Shown: positions 52,541-60,447 of the stretch, piece by piece
Layout of the letters: every line of letters begins with the position of its first letter
Position numbering within the stretch: position 1 is the stretch's first letter
NCBI RefSeq assembly: GCF_039889165.1
Contig: NZ_JAYMYY010000007.1
Span: 1 to 64,000 of the forward strand
Source of the DNA: Pseudocitrobacter cyperus
Lineage (GTDB): Bacteria > Pseudomonadota > Gammaproteobacteria > Enterobacterales > Enterobacteriaceae
Length of the DNA: 64,000 nt
Direction: 5' to 3'
Position numbers and translations under genes: made by a program
Notes under the pieces: model-generated
The model's input: only the letters and a program-made list of their open reading frames with translations
Told to the model about the DNA's origin: nothing
Databases searched by the model: none

Positions 52541-53317
52541 TTATTTGCCGCTGAGCGAACTGTGGATCAGATCGAGCCAGTTCGGCACGGTCAGGTGGAA
52601 GGATTCGATCATCTTCATGTCGAAGCCGCGGAAGAAGGCGCTCAGGACAAACAGCACCACGATGGCGCTCATCATCACTTTGGTGATGCGGTTCCAGCCG
52701 CTCTCTTCAACGCCCTTACCAATCAGGATACCCAGCACCAGACCCGGTACGGCGTTGCCCATGATCATCTGCGCTGCGCCGCCAAAAACGGTGGCCCAGA
52801 AGCCCGATTTCTTGCCCGCGTCAATTGCCGCCAGCCAGAAAATCACTGGCATCACGGTGTTCACCAGCAGGTTTGCCGCCGGAACCAGCACCTTAACCGC
52901 AGTAACCTGCAATGATTCAGGGACGGAGGAAGCGGTTAAGTTGAGGAAGGTGACGACCAGCATGCCGATCACGCCGCAGGCAATCGCCATTTTCTTCGGA
53001 TCGTGCAGCGTCTCGCCGACGTTACGGTTTTTGATCATCAGCGCCGCCGCGCCCCAGTTCGGGATAATGCGGTGGTCAACGTCCTGGGTAAATGAACCTG
53101 CTGCAACGGAAGAGGCCCAGGCGTTAAAGAAGAAGCCAAGGCCAAAGGAGAAGTGTGATGCCGGGTCGCCCTCACAGGAGTTCAGCTCCCCCAACGTACG
53201 AAACGCGCCCATACCTTGCGTGGTAGGCGCATGGAACATGCGTGCAGCACCGGCTCCTACACCGACGCCGACCAGGCCGCCGATAATGAGCGATTTTATT
53301 AATATAATTAAGAACAT
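52541..53317 (-). CDS. DUF4311 membrane protein
   Basis: The 258-residue protein has about six membrane segments and a conserved soluble stretch FRTLGELNSCEGDPASHF. A loop NAVPGLVLGILIGKG resembles substrate loops of PTS-type permeases only loosely. It is expected to act with DUF4310 in transport. No homolog of known function is recognised. Confidence 0.75.
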   Translation of the reverse strand: MFLIILIKSLIIGGLVGVGVGAGAARMFHAPTTQGMGAFRTLGELNSCEGDPASHFSFGLGFFFNAWASSVAAGSFTQDVDHRIIPNWGAAALMIKNRNVGETLHDPKKMAIACGVIGMLVVTFLNLTASSVPESLQVTAVKVLVPAANLLVNTVMPVIFWLAAIDAGKKSGFWATVFGGAAQMIMGNAVPGLVLGILIGKGVEESGWNRITKVMMSAIVVLFVLSAFFRGFDMKMIESFHLTVPNWLDLIHSSLSGK

Positions 53318-53338
53318 CAGTCTGCCCTTCTGTGTGAT

Positions 53339-53638
53339 TTAGCTCTGCGTGACGAAATCCACGTTATCGAGATTGATGGCGGTCACGTTGACGGTCACGT
53401 CCAGCTCCACGCTGTAGGTGCGTCGTTCCCGGCGCAAAAAGAAGAACAAGAATGCTTCTTTGCGCACCGCTTCATACGCATGAACAACCTGCACATCCTG
53501 TGGCTCAATACGCAGTAAGATATGCGGCGTACCTTTCATCACCGCCGCCTGGACATGATTTAGCGCGTCGGCAAAGGCGCGCGCTTTGGCGTCGCCTTTC
53601 CCTTTAACTCTCACCGTGGTGGTGAACTGTTGTTTCAT
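53339..53638 (-). CDS. DUF4312 small protein
   Basis: The 99-residue soluble protein (MKQQFTTTVRVKGKGDAKARAFADAL...) has an alternating beta/alpha pattern. It is fixed between the SFCGS and DUF4311 genes in this cluster type. A role as a small cytoplasmic subunit of the transporter is plausible but unproven. It starts 2 bases after the SFCGS stop, so translation is tightly coupled. Confidence 0.72.
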   Translation of the reverse strand: MKQQFTTTVRVKGKGDAKARAFADALNHVQAAVMKGTPHILLRIEPQDVQVVHAYEAVRKEAFLFFFLRRERRTYSVELDVTVNVTAINLDNVDFVTQS

Positions 53639-53640
53639 AC

Positions 53641-54003
53641 TCACGCGCCGTACTTCTTCTGCCACGCCTGTACCAGACGCTCGCCCAGCTCTTCTTTATC
53701 CATAAAGCCGAAGCCCAGTACGTTGCAGCCTTCGTTAATCGCGGTAACGCCTTCGTCGACGGAACGCATGCCGTATTTGGCTTTGTAGCCATATTTGGTC
53801 TGTGCGGTAATGGCACCCGCGCCGCCGCTGCCGCAGAAGGAGATGCCGAAGGTGGCGTTTTCCGCTTTCATCATGTCGCCCAGCTTCATGTCTGCGGCGA
53901 CACCCGGTACGACCACGGCACGACCACCCGCTTTTTCAACGCCTGCGGCCACTTTCTGGCCTTTGCCTAAACGATCGCCAATCACAACGGTAATCTGTTC
54001 CAT
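53641..54003 (-). CDS. SFCGS-family glycine-rich protein
   Basis: The 120-residue protein begins EQITVVIGDRLGKGQKVA and contains the family's name motif SFCGSGGAGA (about residues 54-63). The start, with a beta strand then a glycine loop, resembles nucleotide- or phosphate-binding folds, and the single Cys in a glycine-rich loop invites comparison with EIIB phosphocysteines. Neither is shown. The start at 54003 follows AAGGAGC. Confidence 0.75.
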   Translation of the reverse strand: MEQITVVIGDRLGKGQKVAAGVEKAGGRAVVVPGVAADMKLGDMMKAENATFGISFCGSGGAGAITAQTKYGYKAKYGMRSVDEGVTAINEGCNVLGFGFMDKEELGERLVQAWQKKYGA

Positions 54004-54013
54004 GTTTTGCTCC

Positions 54014-54349
54014 TTAAAGGTTTTCTTTTGCGACTTCGAAGTGAACGGAAAGCAGCCAGGACTCTTCTTCAGGAAGATTGCCAAACTGCGCGACCACTTC
54101 GCGGGCAAGTTGCATTGATTCTGGTGAAATTTCGTCGAACAGGCTGGCATCCACTTCCGGCAGCGGCTCACCGGTCACAGACCGATGCGCCATTGCGCGC
54201 AGGTGAGAGGTCAACATCTGTTCCTGTACGTCGTTGGGGATAATGTTGTGGCTGCGTAACAGGGCGAAAACCTGCTTCAGCATGGTGTCGGCAAGCTGTT
54301 CTGTTTGCGCTGCCGGTGCCACATCATTGTTCAATACCGCTGCATTCAT
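54014..54349 (-). CDS. Single-PRD protein (EF_0829 type)
   Basis: The 111-residue protein looks like a lone PTS regulation domain, with conserved His in LTSHLRAMAHR and LSVHFE. It has no DNA- or RNA-binding domain, so it may regulate by protein contact or be a phospho-relay element. It is first in the operon. A GTG at 54427 would add 26 residues but would put the start inside a 20-bp palindrome; the ATG at 54349 is preferred. Confidence 0.7.
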   Translation of the reverse strand: MNAAVLNNDVAPAAQTEQLADTMLKQVFALLRSHNIIPNDVQEQMLTSHLRAMAHRSVTGEPLPEVDASLFDEISPESMQLAREVVAQFGNLPEEESWLLSVHFEVAKENL

Positions 54350-54420
54350 CACTCGTCTTACCCCGTTAATGGCTCTGGGTTCAAAGTAACGGTGCGCGTT
54401 GCGGGTTTGTAGCGAGTTGT

Positions 54421-54440
54421 TTTCCACTTCGAAGTGGAAA
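54421..54440. promoter_or_regulatory. Perfect 20-bp palindrome before the accessory operon
   Basis: TTTCCACTTCGAAGTGGAAA is fully self-complementary and lies 72-91 bases before the first gene's ATG, just downstream of a CRP-like site. It is a likely operator for the cluster, perhaps for the BglG-type regulator. Confidence 0.6.
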
Positions 54441-54453
54441 GGTGAAGGAGGCC

Positions 54454-54520
54454 AGTGATCTGTGCCACAAAATTAGCGGTTTTGACGATTTATCGGCGGA
54501 AAAGCGTGACACTAATCACA
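54454..54520 (-). promoter_or_regulatory. Two CRP-like sites of the accessory operon
   Basis: CGTGA-CACTAA-TCACA (54505-54520) closely fits TGTGA-N6-TCACA, and AGTGA-TCTGTG-CCACA (54454-54469) fits more weakly. Both are in the region upstream of the operon, indicating cAMP-dependent catabolite control. Confidence 0.65.
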
Positions 54521-54618
54521 CGGATATGCCCTGAAACGGAAATTCAGCGGCAGAAACAGTATTGAGGATTTGTGCGGAAATGTGAGGTGGATAAGGTTTG
54601 CTTATATGCGTGGAGGTG

Positions 54619-54647
54619 CCGGATGGCGAGTCGTGGCCGCCATCCGG
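54619..54647 (-). terminator. REP-like hairpin after cybC
   Basis: CCGGATGGC and GCCATCCGG pair around 11 bases, 14 bases after the cybC stop. No T tract follows, so it is a REP-like stabiliser or weak terminator. Confidence 0.5.
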
Positions 54648-54660
54648 TGCTCGCTAATAA

Positions 54661-55050
54661 TCAACGAAACTTCTTGTGGTTCTCGTTGCGGGTGGTTTTA
54701 AACGCTTCCGCCGCCGCTTTGGCTTCCTGAACTTTACCTTCGTTCGCCAGCTTCAGCGCACCGTCGATTTGACTGACCAGCACGTCAAAGCCGTGGCGAT
54801 AATCTTTCATCTCGGCGCTGTCAGCCGCTTTGCTTTCCAGCTTCGGTGGTGTCTCTTTCTTGGCGTCCAGCGCCGCGGTACGCATTTCGGTAAGCGCCGC
54901 TTTCAGTTCGGTCGCATCCGAGGTGCTTTCCACCACTTTGAGGTTTTTCGCCAGCGTTTCCATATCCTCTTCGAGATCGGCGAACGCAGGTGCTGCCGCG
55001 CCCAACGCGAGAGAAGAAACGGCCAACATTGCTAAGAGTTTTTTACGCAT
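54661..55050 (-). CDS. cybC: Periplasmic cytochrome b562
   Basis: The 129-residue precursor has a signal peptide ending AFA, and the mature ADLEEDMETL chain carries the heme ligands Met7 and a C-terminal His in NENHKKFR. It is a four-helix bundle electron carrier without covalent heme. It is full length, while some E. coli K-12 strains have a broken copy. Confidence 0.96.
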   Translation of the reverse strand: MRKKLLAMLAVSSLALGAAAPAFADLEEDMETLAKNLKVVESTSDATELKAALTEMRTAALDAKKETPPKLESKAADSAEMKDYRHGFDVLVSQIDGALKLANEGKVQEAKAAAEAFKTTRNENHKKFR

Positions 55051-55115
55051 TGCTCACTTCCTTTTTTATTATTAAGCAATCAGACGCCGCAGGGCGCGTC
55101 CGTAAAAACCGGGCG

Positions 55116-56468
55116 TTATTGCCCGGCGATTTTCATCTCCGGCAGAAGCACGGAGCCACACTGGATATTGCTGCGCGTTTCGATGTCGTCAGCAATCGTG
55201 ACGATATTACGCCACATATCTTTGAGATTTCCTGCGATCGTAATCTCACTGACCGGATACTGGATCTCGCCGTTTTCGACCCAGAAACCGGATGCACCGC
55301 GAGAATAGTCGCCGGTAATGCCGCTGACACCTTGTCCCATCAGTTCGGTGACGACAAGACCTGTTCCCATCTCTTTAAGCAACTTTTCAAAACTCAACCC
55401 ACGTCCGGCGATGCGCCAGTTGTGAATGCCGCCCGCATGACCAGTACTCTTCAGGCCCAGTTTCCGCGCAGAGTAATTCGTCAGCAGCCACTGCATCAGC
55501 ACGCCATCTTTGATGATATCGCGACGCTCAGTGCGCACGCCTTCGCTATCGAACGGCGTTGAGGCCAGCCCTTTCAGCAGATGCGGATGCTCTTCAATGG
55601 TCAGCCACTCCGGCAGGATCTGCTTACCGAGCGAGTCGAGCAGGAAGGTCGATTTGCGATACACCGAACCACCAGCAATCGCGCCAACCAGATGACCAAA
55701 CAGCCCGGTCGCCACTTCATTGGCGAAAATCACCGGCGCTTTCATGGTGGAGAGTTTGCGCGGCGACAGGCGAGCCAGCGTGCGGCGGGCACACTCTTCC
55801 CCCACCGCTTCCGGCGTTTGCAGATCGCCTAACGCGCGGCCAATGGTGTAGGCGTAATCACGCTCCATGTCGCCGTTGGCTTCAGCAATCACGCAACTGG
55901 AGAGCGAGTGGCGCGTCGAGCAGTAGCTTTGCAGCATGCCGTGGCTGTTGCCAAACACTTTGATGCCGTAGTGACTGTTAAAACTACCGCCTTCGGTATT
56001 GGTAATGCGTTTGTCCGCCTTCAGGGATGCCTGTTCTGCGCGGGCGGCATAGTCAATTGCTTCATCCGGCGTGACTTCAGCCGGGTGGAACAGATCGAGA
56101 TCCGGCGCATCGAAGGCCAGCAGATCTTTTTCTGCAACGCCCGCACATGGGTCTGGCGAGGTATAACGGGCGATATCCAGCGCCGCCTGAACGGTACGCG
56201 CAATCGCATCCGGGCTAAGGTCGGTTGAGGACGCGCTGCCCTTGCGATTCTGGTGATAAACGGTGATGCCAAGCGCACCATCGCTATTAAATTCAACGTT
56301 TTCCACTTCACCATAACGGGTGCTGACGCCAATGCCCGTGGTCTTACTCACTGCGACTTCTGCACCATCGGATTTGCCGGATGCCAGTTCCAGCGCGGTG
56401 GAGACAGCTTTTTCCAGCGCAATGCGCTGCTCTGCAACTTGTGTGATTACTTTCATCGCCAATGCCAT
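55116..56468 (-). CDS. pmbA: Metalloprotease subunit PmbA (TldE)
   Basis: The 450-residue protein of the TldD/TldE family starts MALAMKVITQV and ends ETRSNIQCGSVLLPEMKIAGQ. With TldD it forms a heterodimer that cleaves peptides such as microcin B17 precursor and antitoxins. The HxxxH metal site is on TldD; TldE is the partner. The long serine-rich frame before 56468 is not coding. Confidence 0.96.
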   Translation of the reverse strand: MALAMKVITQVAEQRIALEKAVSTALELASGKSDGAEVAVSKTTGIGVSTRYGEVENVEFNSDGALGITVYHQNRKGSASSTDLSPDAIARTVQAALDIARYTSPDPCAGVAEKDLLAFDAPDLDLFHPAEVTPDEAIDYAARAEQASLKADKRITNTEGGSFNSHYGIKVFGNSHGMLQSYCSTRHSLSSCVIAEANGDMERDYAYTIGRALGDLQTPEAVGEECARRTLARLSPRKLSTMKAPVIFANEVATGLFGHLVGAIAGGSVYRKSTFLLDSLGKQILPEWLTIEEHPHLLKGLASTPFDSEGVRTERRDIIKDGVLMQWLLTNYSARKLGLKSTGHAGGIHNWRIAGRGLSFEKLLKEMGTGLVVTELMGQGVSGITGDYSRGASGFWVENGEIQYPVSEITIAGNLKDMWRNIVTIADDIETRSNIQCGSVLLPEMKIAGQ

Positions 56469-56562
56469 AATGTTAGGTAAAGTTACCTGAAGTCTAACAG
56501 AGAACCCTTTCTCAGTGTGCGCCCAAGCTGTTAGTATTAGCCTCTTTTTTAAGGAGCCTGAA

Positions 56563-57114
56563 ATGACAAAGCAGCCCGAAGACTGGCTCGACGACGTCCC
56601 CGGTGATGATATCGAAGACGAAGATGATGAAATTATCTGGGTCAGTAAAAGTGAAATTAAACGTGACGCCGAAGAGCTGAAGCAGCTTGGCGGTGAGATC
56701 GTCGACCTGGGTAAAAACGCGCTGGATAAAATCCCGCTCGATGATGACCTGCGCGCCGCCATTGAACTGGCGCAGCGTATCAAGAAAGAGGGTCGCCGCC
56801 GCCAGATGCAGTTGATCGGTAAAATGTTGCGTAGCCGCGACGTCGAGCCGATTCGCCAGGCGCTGGATAAGCTGAAGAACCGCCATAACCAGCAGGTTGC
56901 CCTGTTCCATAAACTGGAGCAGTTACGCGATCGTCTGATTGATAACGGTGATGAAGCGATGGATGAAGTGCTGAATCTGTGGCCGAATGCTGACCGTCAG
57001 CAACTGCGCTCACTGATCCGCAACGCGAAGAAAGAGAAAGAAGGGAATAAGCCGCCGAAATCTGCGCGTCTGATTTTCCAGTATCTGCGCGAACTGGCGG
57101 AGAACAAAGGGTAA
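56563..57114 (+). CDS. darP: Ribosome-associated protein DarP (YjgA)
   Basis: The 183-residue acidic-start protein (TKQPEDWLDDVPGDD) with a basic helical body binds late 50S precursors and helps ribosome assembly. It is divergent from pmbA across 94 bases, as in other enterobacteria. A paired repeat follows. Confidence 0.95.
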   Translation: MTKQPEDWLDDVPGDDIEDEDDEIIWVSKSEIKRDAEELKQLGGEIVDLGKNALDKIPLDDDLRAAIELAQRIKKEGRRRQMQLIGKMLRSRDVEPIRQALDKLKNRHNQQVALFHKLEQLRDRLIDNGDEAMDEVLNLWPNADRQQLRSLIRNAKKEKEGNKPPKSARLIFQYLRELAENKG

Positions 57115-57132
57115 GGCGGGAGCAGGTTTTGC

Positions 57133-57244
57133 CCCCTCACCCTAACCCTCTCCCCAAAGGGGAGAGGGGATGGTAAGCACTCGTTATTCAGACCGGTGCT
57201 GATTTTCTCCCTCGCCCCTTTGGGGAGAGGGCCGGGGTGAGGGG
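57133..57244. repeat. Paired inverted intergenic repeat (copy D)
   Basis: Left core CTCCCCAAAGGGGAG faces right core CCCCTTTGGGGAG. The CCTAACCC arm is on the left and the GCCGGGGTG arm on the right, so the whole unit is inverted relative to copies A-C. It lies between darP and the GNAT gene. Confidence 0.85.
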
Positions 57245-57251
57245 AATGTGT

Positions 57252-57773
57252 CTACCCCATCACCACCCCGCACAACCCCTCATTAAACCGCTGATACCCC
57301 ACCGCATCGAGCCCCTGCGGATAGCTCAGCACCACCAGTTCATGATCGGCAATCCCCTGATGATAGGTCGGGTGCGCGTGCGCCCACGGGTTCGCTATAA
57401 ATCCCATTGATTCATAAAACCGTAGCCGCCGATGGGCAACCTCAGTGGTAAGCGGGTCAATCTCCAGCACCGTTAACGGAGCGCGGGTCAGAAGTTCAGC
57501 CAGCAAAATCTTGCCGTAACCTTTTGAGCGTAAAGCGCTATCAACCGCCAGATGCTCAATGTAAAGCATCTTTCCCAGCCGCCAGCTACCGCTCATCCCC
57601 ACAAATTGCTCACCGTCGAACCACGCTTCCAGCGCATAGCGCGGGTCGTTAAGTGCCTGAACTTTCGCCGCTGCTTCGCGCTGTTCATGCCACGGAAAAG
57701 CCTGCGCGTAGAGCGCATCGACGCGCGCAAAAAGCGCCGAGTCTGTTGAAGTAAGTTTATGTGTCGAAAGCAT
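57252..57773 (-). CDS. GNAT-family acetyltransferase
   Basis: The 173-residue protein has the acetyl-CoA loop LAVDSALRSKGYGKIL (about residues 75-90) and the C-terminal RFYESMGF motif. Substrate is unknown. It sits between darP and mpl, where E. coli has no gene in this position, and is flanked on one side by a paired repeat, so it looks like an accessory insertion. Confidence 0.85.
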   Translation of the reverse strand: MLSTHKLTSTDSALFARVDALYAQAFPWHEQREAAAKVQALNDPRYALEAWFDGEQFVGMSGSWRLGKMLYIEHLAVDSALRSKGYGKILLAELLTRAPLTVLEIDPLTTEVAHRRLRFYESMGFIANPWAHAHPTYHQGIADHELVVLSYPQGLDAVGYQRFNEGLCGVVMG

Positions 57774-57805
57774 CCGTGTTCTCCGCGGAAATTTACCAAT
57801 AAAAA

Positions 57806-57832
57806 AGCCAACCGGTTTCCCGGTTGGCTGCG
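57806..57832 (-). terminator. mpl terminator
   Basis: On the minus strand AGCCAACCGG-GAAA-CCGGTTGGCT is followed by a T6 run, about 25 bases after the mpl stop. Confidence 0.85.
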
Positions 57833-57854
57833 CAGAAACCTGACCTGAGTGAGG

Positions 57855-59231
57855 TTACTGTTGTTGCTGTTCCGCTTTTTTCGCCAGGCCGTCCAGCAGT
57901 TTCTGATGGATACCGCCGAAACCGCCGTTGCTCATCACCAGAATGTGGTCGCCCGGGTGCGCGGTTTTCAGCACCATGTCCACCAGCGTATCGACGTCAG
58001 CACTCCAGTGCGCCGGCTGCACGCAGGCTTCCGCCACTTCCGCCACCTGCCACGGAATGTGCTGCGGCTGAAGCAGGAACACTTCATCCGCGCGACCCAG
58101 TGACGGGGCGAGATCGTCTTTGCAGACACCCATTTTCATGGTGTTTGAACGCGGTTCCAGCACTGCCAGAATACGCGCCGTACCGCCGACTTTGCCGCGC
58201 AGCGCCTGAAGCGTGGCGAGGATGGCCGTCGGATGGTGCGCAAAGTCATCGTAGACGCTGACGCCGTTGGCTTCACCGCGCAGTTCAAGGCGACGACGGG
58301 CGTTGATGAACGTACCCAGCGCGTTGGCCGCATCCGCAGGGGTAACACCCACGTGACGCGCAGCAGCAATCGCCATCAGGCCGTTGTGCATGTTGTGCTC
58401 GCCCACCAGGCCCCATTTCACCTGACCGACGACGTCGCCATCCAGCAGCACTTCCCACTCGGAGGCATCGGCGTTCAGTTTTTTCGCCTGCCAGTGGCCC
58501 TGTTCGCCCACCAGCTCCTGCTCGCTCCAGCAACCCATCGCCATCGTCTGCTTCAGGTTGATGTCGTTTTCCGGCCAGATAATGCGTCCCTGTCCCGGAA
58601 CAATGCGCACCAGGTGATGGAACTGTTTCTGAATCGCTTTTAGATCGTCAAAGATATCCGCGTGGTCAAACTCAAGGTTGTTGAGGATCAAGGTGCGCGG
58701 GCAGTAATGCACAAATTTAGAACGCTTATCGAAGAAGGCGCAGTCGTACTCATCGGCTTCAATGACGAAGAACGGGCTGTCGCCCAGACGCGCGGAGACG
58801 TCGAAGTTCCCCGGCACACCGCCAATTACAAAGCCAGGCTTATAGCCGCAGGCTTCGAGGATCCAGGTCGCCATCCCGGCGGTGGTGGTTTTACCGTGCG
58901 TACCGGAAACGGCCAGTACCCAGCGGTCGCGCAGGACGAAATCATGCAGCCACTGCGGGCCGGACATGTACGGAATGTTCTTTTCCAGTACCGCCTCAAC
59001 ACACGGATTACCGCGCGTCATCGCGTTGCCGATGATCACCAGATCCGGCTGCGGGTCGAGCTGACTGGCGTCATAACCCTGAATTAAATCAATGCCCTGG
59101 TTCTCAAGCAGCGTGCTCATCGGCGGATACACATTCGCATCCGAGCCCGTTACTTCATGGCCGAGGGAGCGGGCCAGCATTGCCAGGCCGCCCATGAAAG
59201 TGCCACAAATTCCCAAAATATGAATGCGCAT
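57855..59231 (-). CDS. mpl: Murein tripeptide ligase Mpl
   Basis: The 458-residue Mur-ligase family enzyme has the ATP motif SGTHGKTTT and the downstream YDDFAHHPTA. It joins recycled L-Ala-gamma-D-Glu-meso-Dap to UDP-MurNAc, saving wall peptide. The C-terminus ends in four glutamines. Divergent from fbp. Confidence 0.96.
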   Translation of the reverse strand: MRIHILGICGTFMGGLAMLARSLGHEVTGSDANVYPPMSTLLENQGIDLIQGYDASQLDPQPDLVIIGNAMTRGNPCVEAVLEKNIPYMSGPQWLHDFVLRDRWVLAVSGTHGKTTTAGMATWILEACGYKPGFVIGGVPGNFDVSARLGDSPFFVIEADEYDCAFFDKRSKFVHYCPRTLILNNLEFDHADIFDDLKAIQKQFHHLVRIVPGQGRIIWPENDINLKQTMAMGCWSEQELVGEQGHWQAKKLNADASEWEVLLDGDVVGQVKWGLVGEHNMHNGLMAIAAARHVGVTPADAANALGTFINARRRLELRGEANGVSVYDDFAHHPTAILATLQALRGKVGGTARILAVLEPRSNTMKMGVCKDDLAPSLGRADEVFLLQPQHIPWQVAEVAEACVQPAHWSADVDTLVDMVLKTAHPGDHILVMSNGGFGGIHQKLLDGLAKKAEQQQQ

Positions 59232-59406
59232 ACGTCACTATCCTTCTCTAATATGCCGCACATTTTACCCATATGTTCGCCACCAGCGAAATGCATTTCA
59301 GGATATTCCGTACTTTGCTGGCGCGATTCACCTGTGCGCATTCTTTTTATTCTTTGTTAAGATTGTTGCAGTCGCTTTACTCCACATTAACTGCAGGGAA
59401 AGTGTT

Positions 59407-60405
59407 ATGAAAACGTTAGGTGAATTTATTGTCGAGAAACAGCATGAGTTTTCTCATGCGACCGGTGAGCTTACCGCTCTGCTGTCGGCAATAAAGTTAG
59501 GTGCCAAAATCATCCATCGCGATATCAACAAAGCGGGTCTGGTCGATATCCTGGGTGCCAGCGGTGCTGAAAATGTTCAGGGCGAGGTGCAGCAAAAACT
59601 CGATCTGTTCGCCAACGAAAAACTGAAAGCCGCACTGCGCGCCCGCGATATCGTCGCAGGCATCGCATCCGAAGAAGAAGACGAGATTGTGGTCTTTGAA
59701 GGGTGTGAACATGCAAAATATGTGGTGTTAATGGATCCACTGGACGGCTCCTCTAACATCGACGTGAACGTCTCCGTCGGGACGATATTCTCTATCTATC
59801 GCCGCGTGACGCCTGTCGGCACGCCGGTCACTGAAGAAGATTTCCTGCAGCCGGGCAACAAACAGGTTGCTGCCGGTTACGTGGTTTACGGCTCCTCAAC
59901 CATGCTGGTCTACACCACCGGTTGCGGCGTCCACGCCTTCACCTACGACCCGTCGCTGGGCGTGTTCTGCCTGAGTCAGGAGCGCATGCGCTTCCCGGCC
60001 AAAGGCAGCACTTACTCCATCAACGAAGGCAACTATATTCGTTTCCCGATGGGCGTGAAGAAATACATCAAATTCTGCCAGGAAGAAGATAAATCGACGC
60101 AGCGCCCGTACACCTCGCGCTACATCGGTTCTCTGGTGGCAGATTTCCACCGCAACCTGCTGAAGGGCGGCATCTACCTCTATCCAAGCACCGCCAGCCA
60201 CCCGGAAGGGAAACTGCGCCTGCTATACGAATGCAACCCGATGGCGTTCCTCGCGGAACAAGCGGGTGGTAAAGCCAGCGATGGTAAACAGCGTATTCTG
60301 GATATCATGCCGGAAACCCTGCACCAGCGTCGTTCCTTCTTCGTGGGTAACGACCATATGGTGGAAGAGGTCGAGCGCTTTATTCGCGAGTTCCCGGACG
60401 CGTAA
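59407..60405 (+). CDS. fbp: Fructose-1,6-bisphosphatase class I
   Basis: The 332-residue enzyme has the metal motif DPLDGSSN and the substrate region YIGSLVADFHRNL. It performs the gluconeogenic dephosphorylation of fructose-1,6-bisphosphate. The start at 59407 gives the exact E. coli length; a longer in-frame extension overlapping the mpl promoter is rejected. Confidence 0.97.
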   Translation: MKTLGEFIVEKQHEFSHATGELTALLSAIKLGAKIIHRDINKAGLVDILGASGAENVQGEVQQKLDLFANEKLKAALRARDIVAGIASEEEDEIVVFEGCEHAKYVVLMDPLDGSSNIDVNVSVGTIFSIYRRVTPVGTPVTEEDFLQPGNKQVAAGYVVYGSSTMLVYTTGCGVHAFTYDPSLGVFCLSQERMRFPAKGSTYSINEGNYIRFPMGVKKYIKFCQEEDKSTQRPYTSRYIGSLVADFHRNLLKGGIYLYPSTASHPEGKLRLLYECNPMAFLAEQAGGKASDGKQRILDIMPETLHQRRSFFVGNDHMVEEVERFIREFPDA

Positions 60406-60417
60406 TACCGTTGATGG

Positions 60418-60447
60418 AAAGCCCGGCGGCGCTTTGCTGGCCGGGCT
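60418..60447. terminator. fbp/yjfF convergent hairpin
   Basis: AAGCCCGGC and GCCGGGCTT pair around a GC-rich loop between the convergent genes. Confidence 0.7.

Noticed and set aside
54445..54475. Sigma-54-like promoter (TGGCAC element) before the accessory operon
   Set aside because: The -24 part fits but the -12 part reads CTGGC rather than TTGC; a CRP site explains the same bases better.
56469..56783. Serine-rich N-terminal extension of pmbA
   Set aside because: It overlaps the divergent darP gene and its promoter; MALAMKV at 56468 is the conserved start.
24541..57245. CRISPR-like reading of the GGGAGAGGG repeats
   Set aside because: Copies are scattered, paired and palindromic, with no regular array or spacers; no cas genes were seen.
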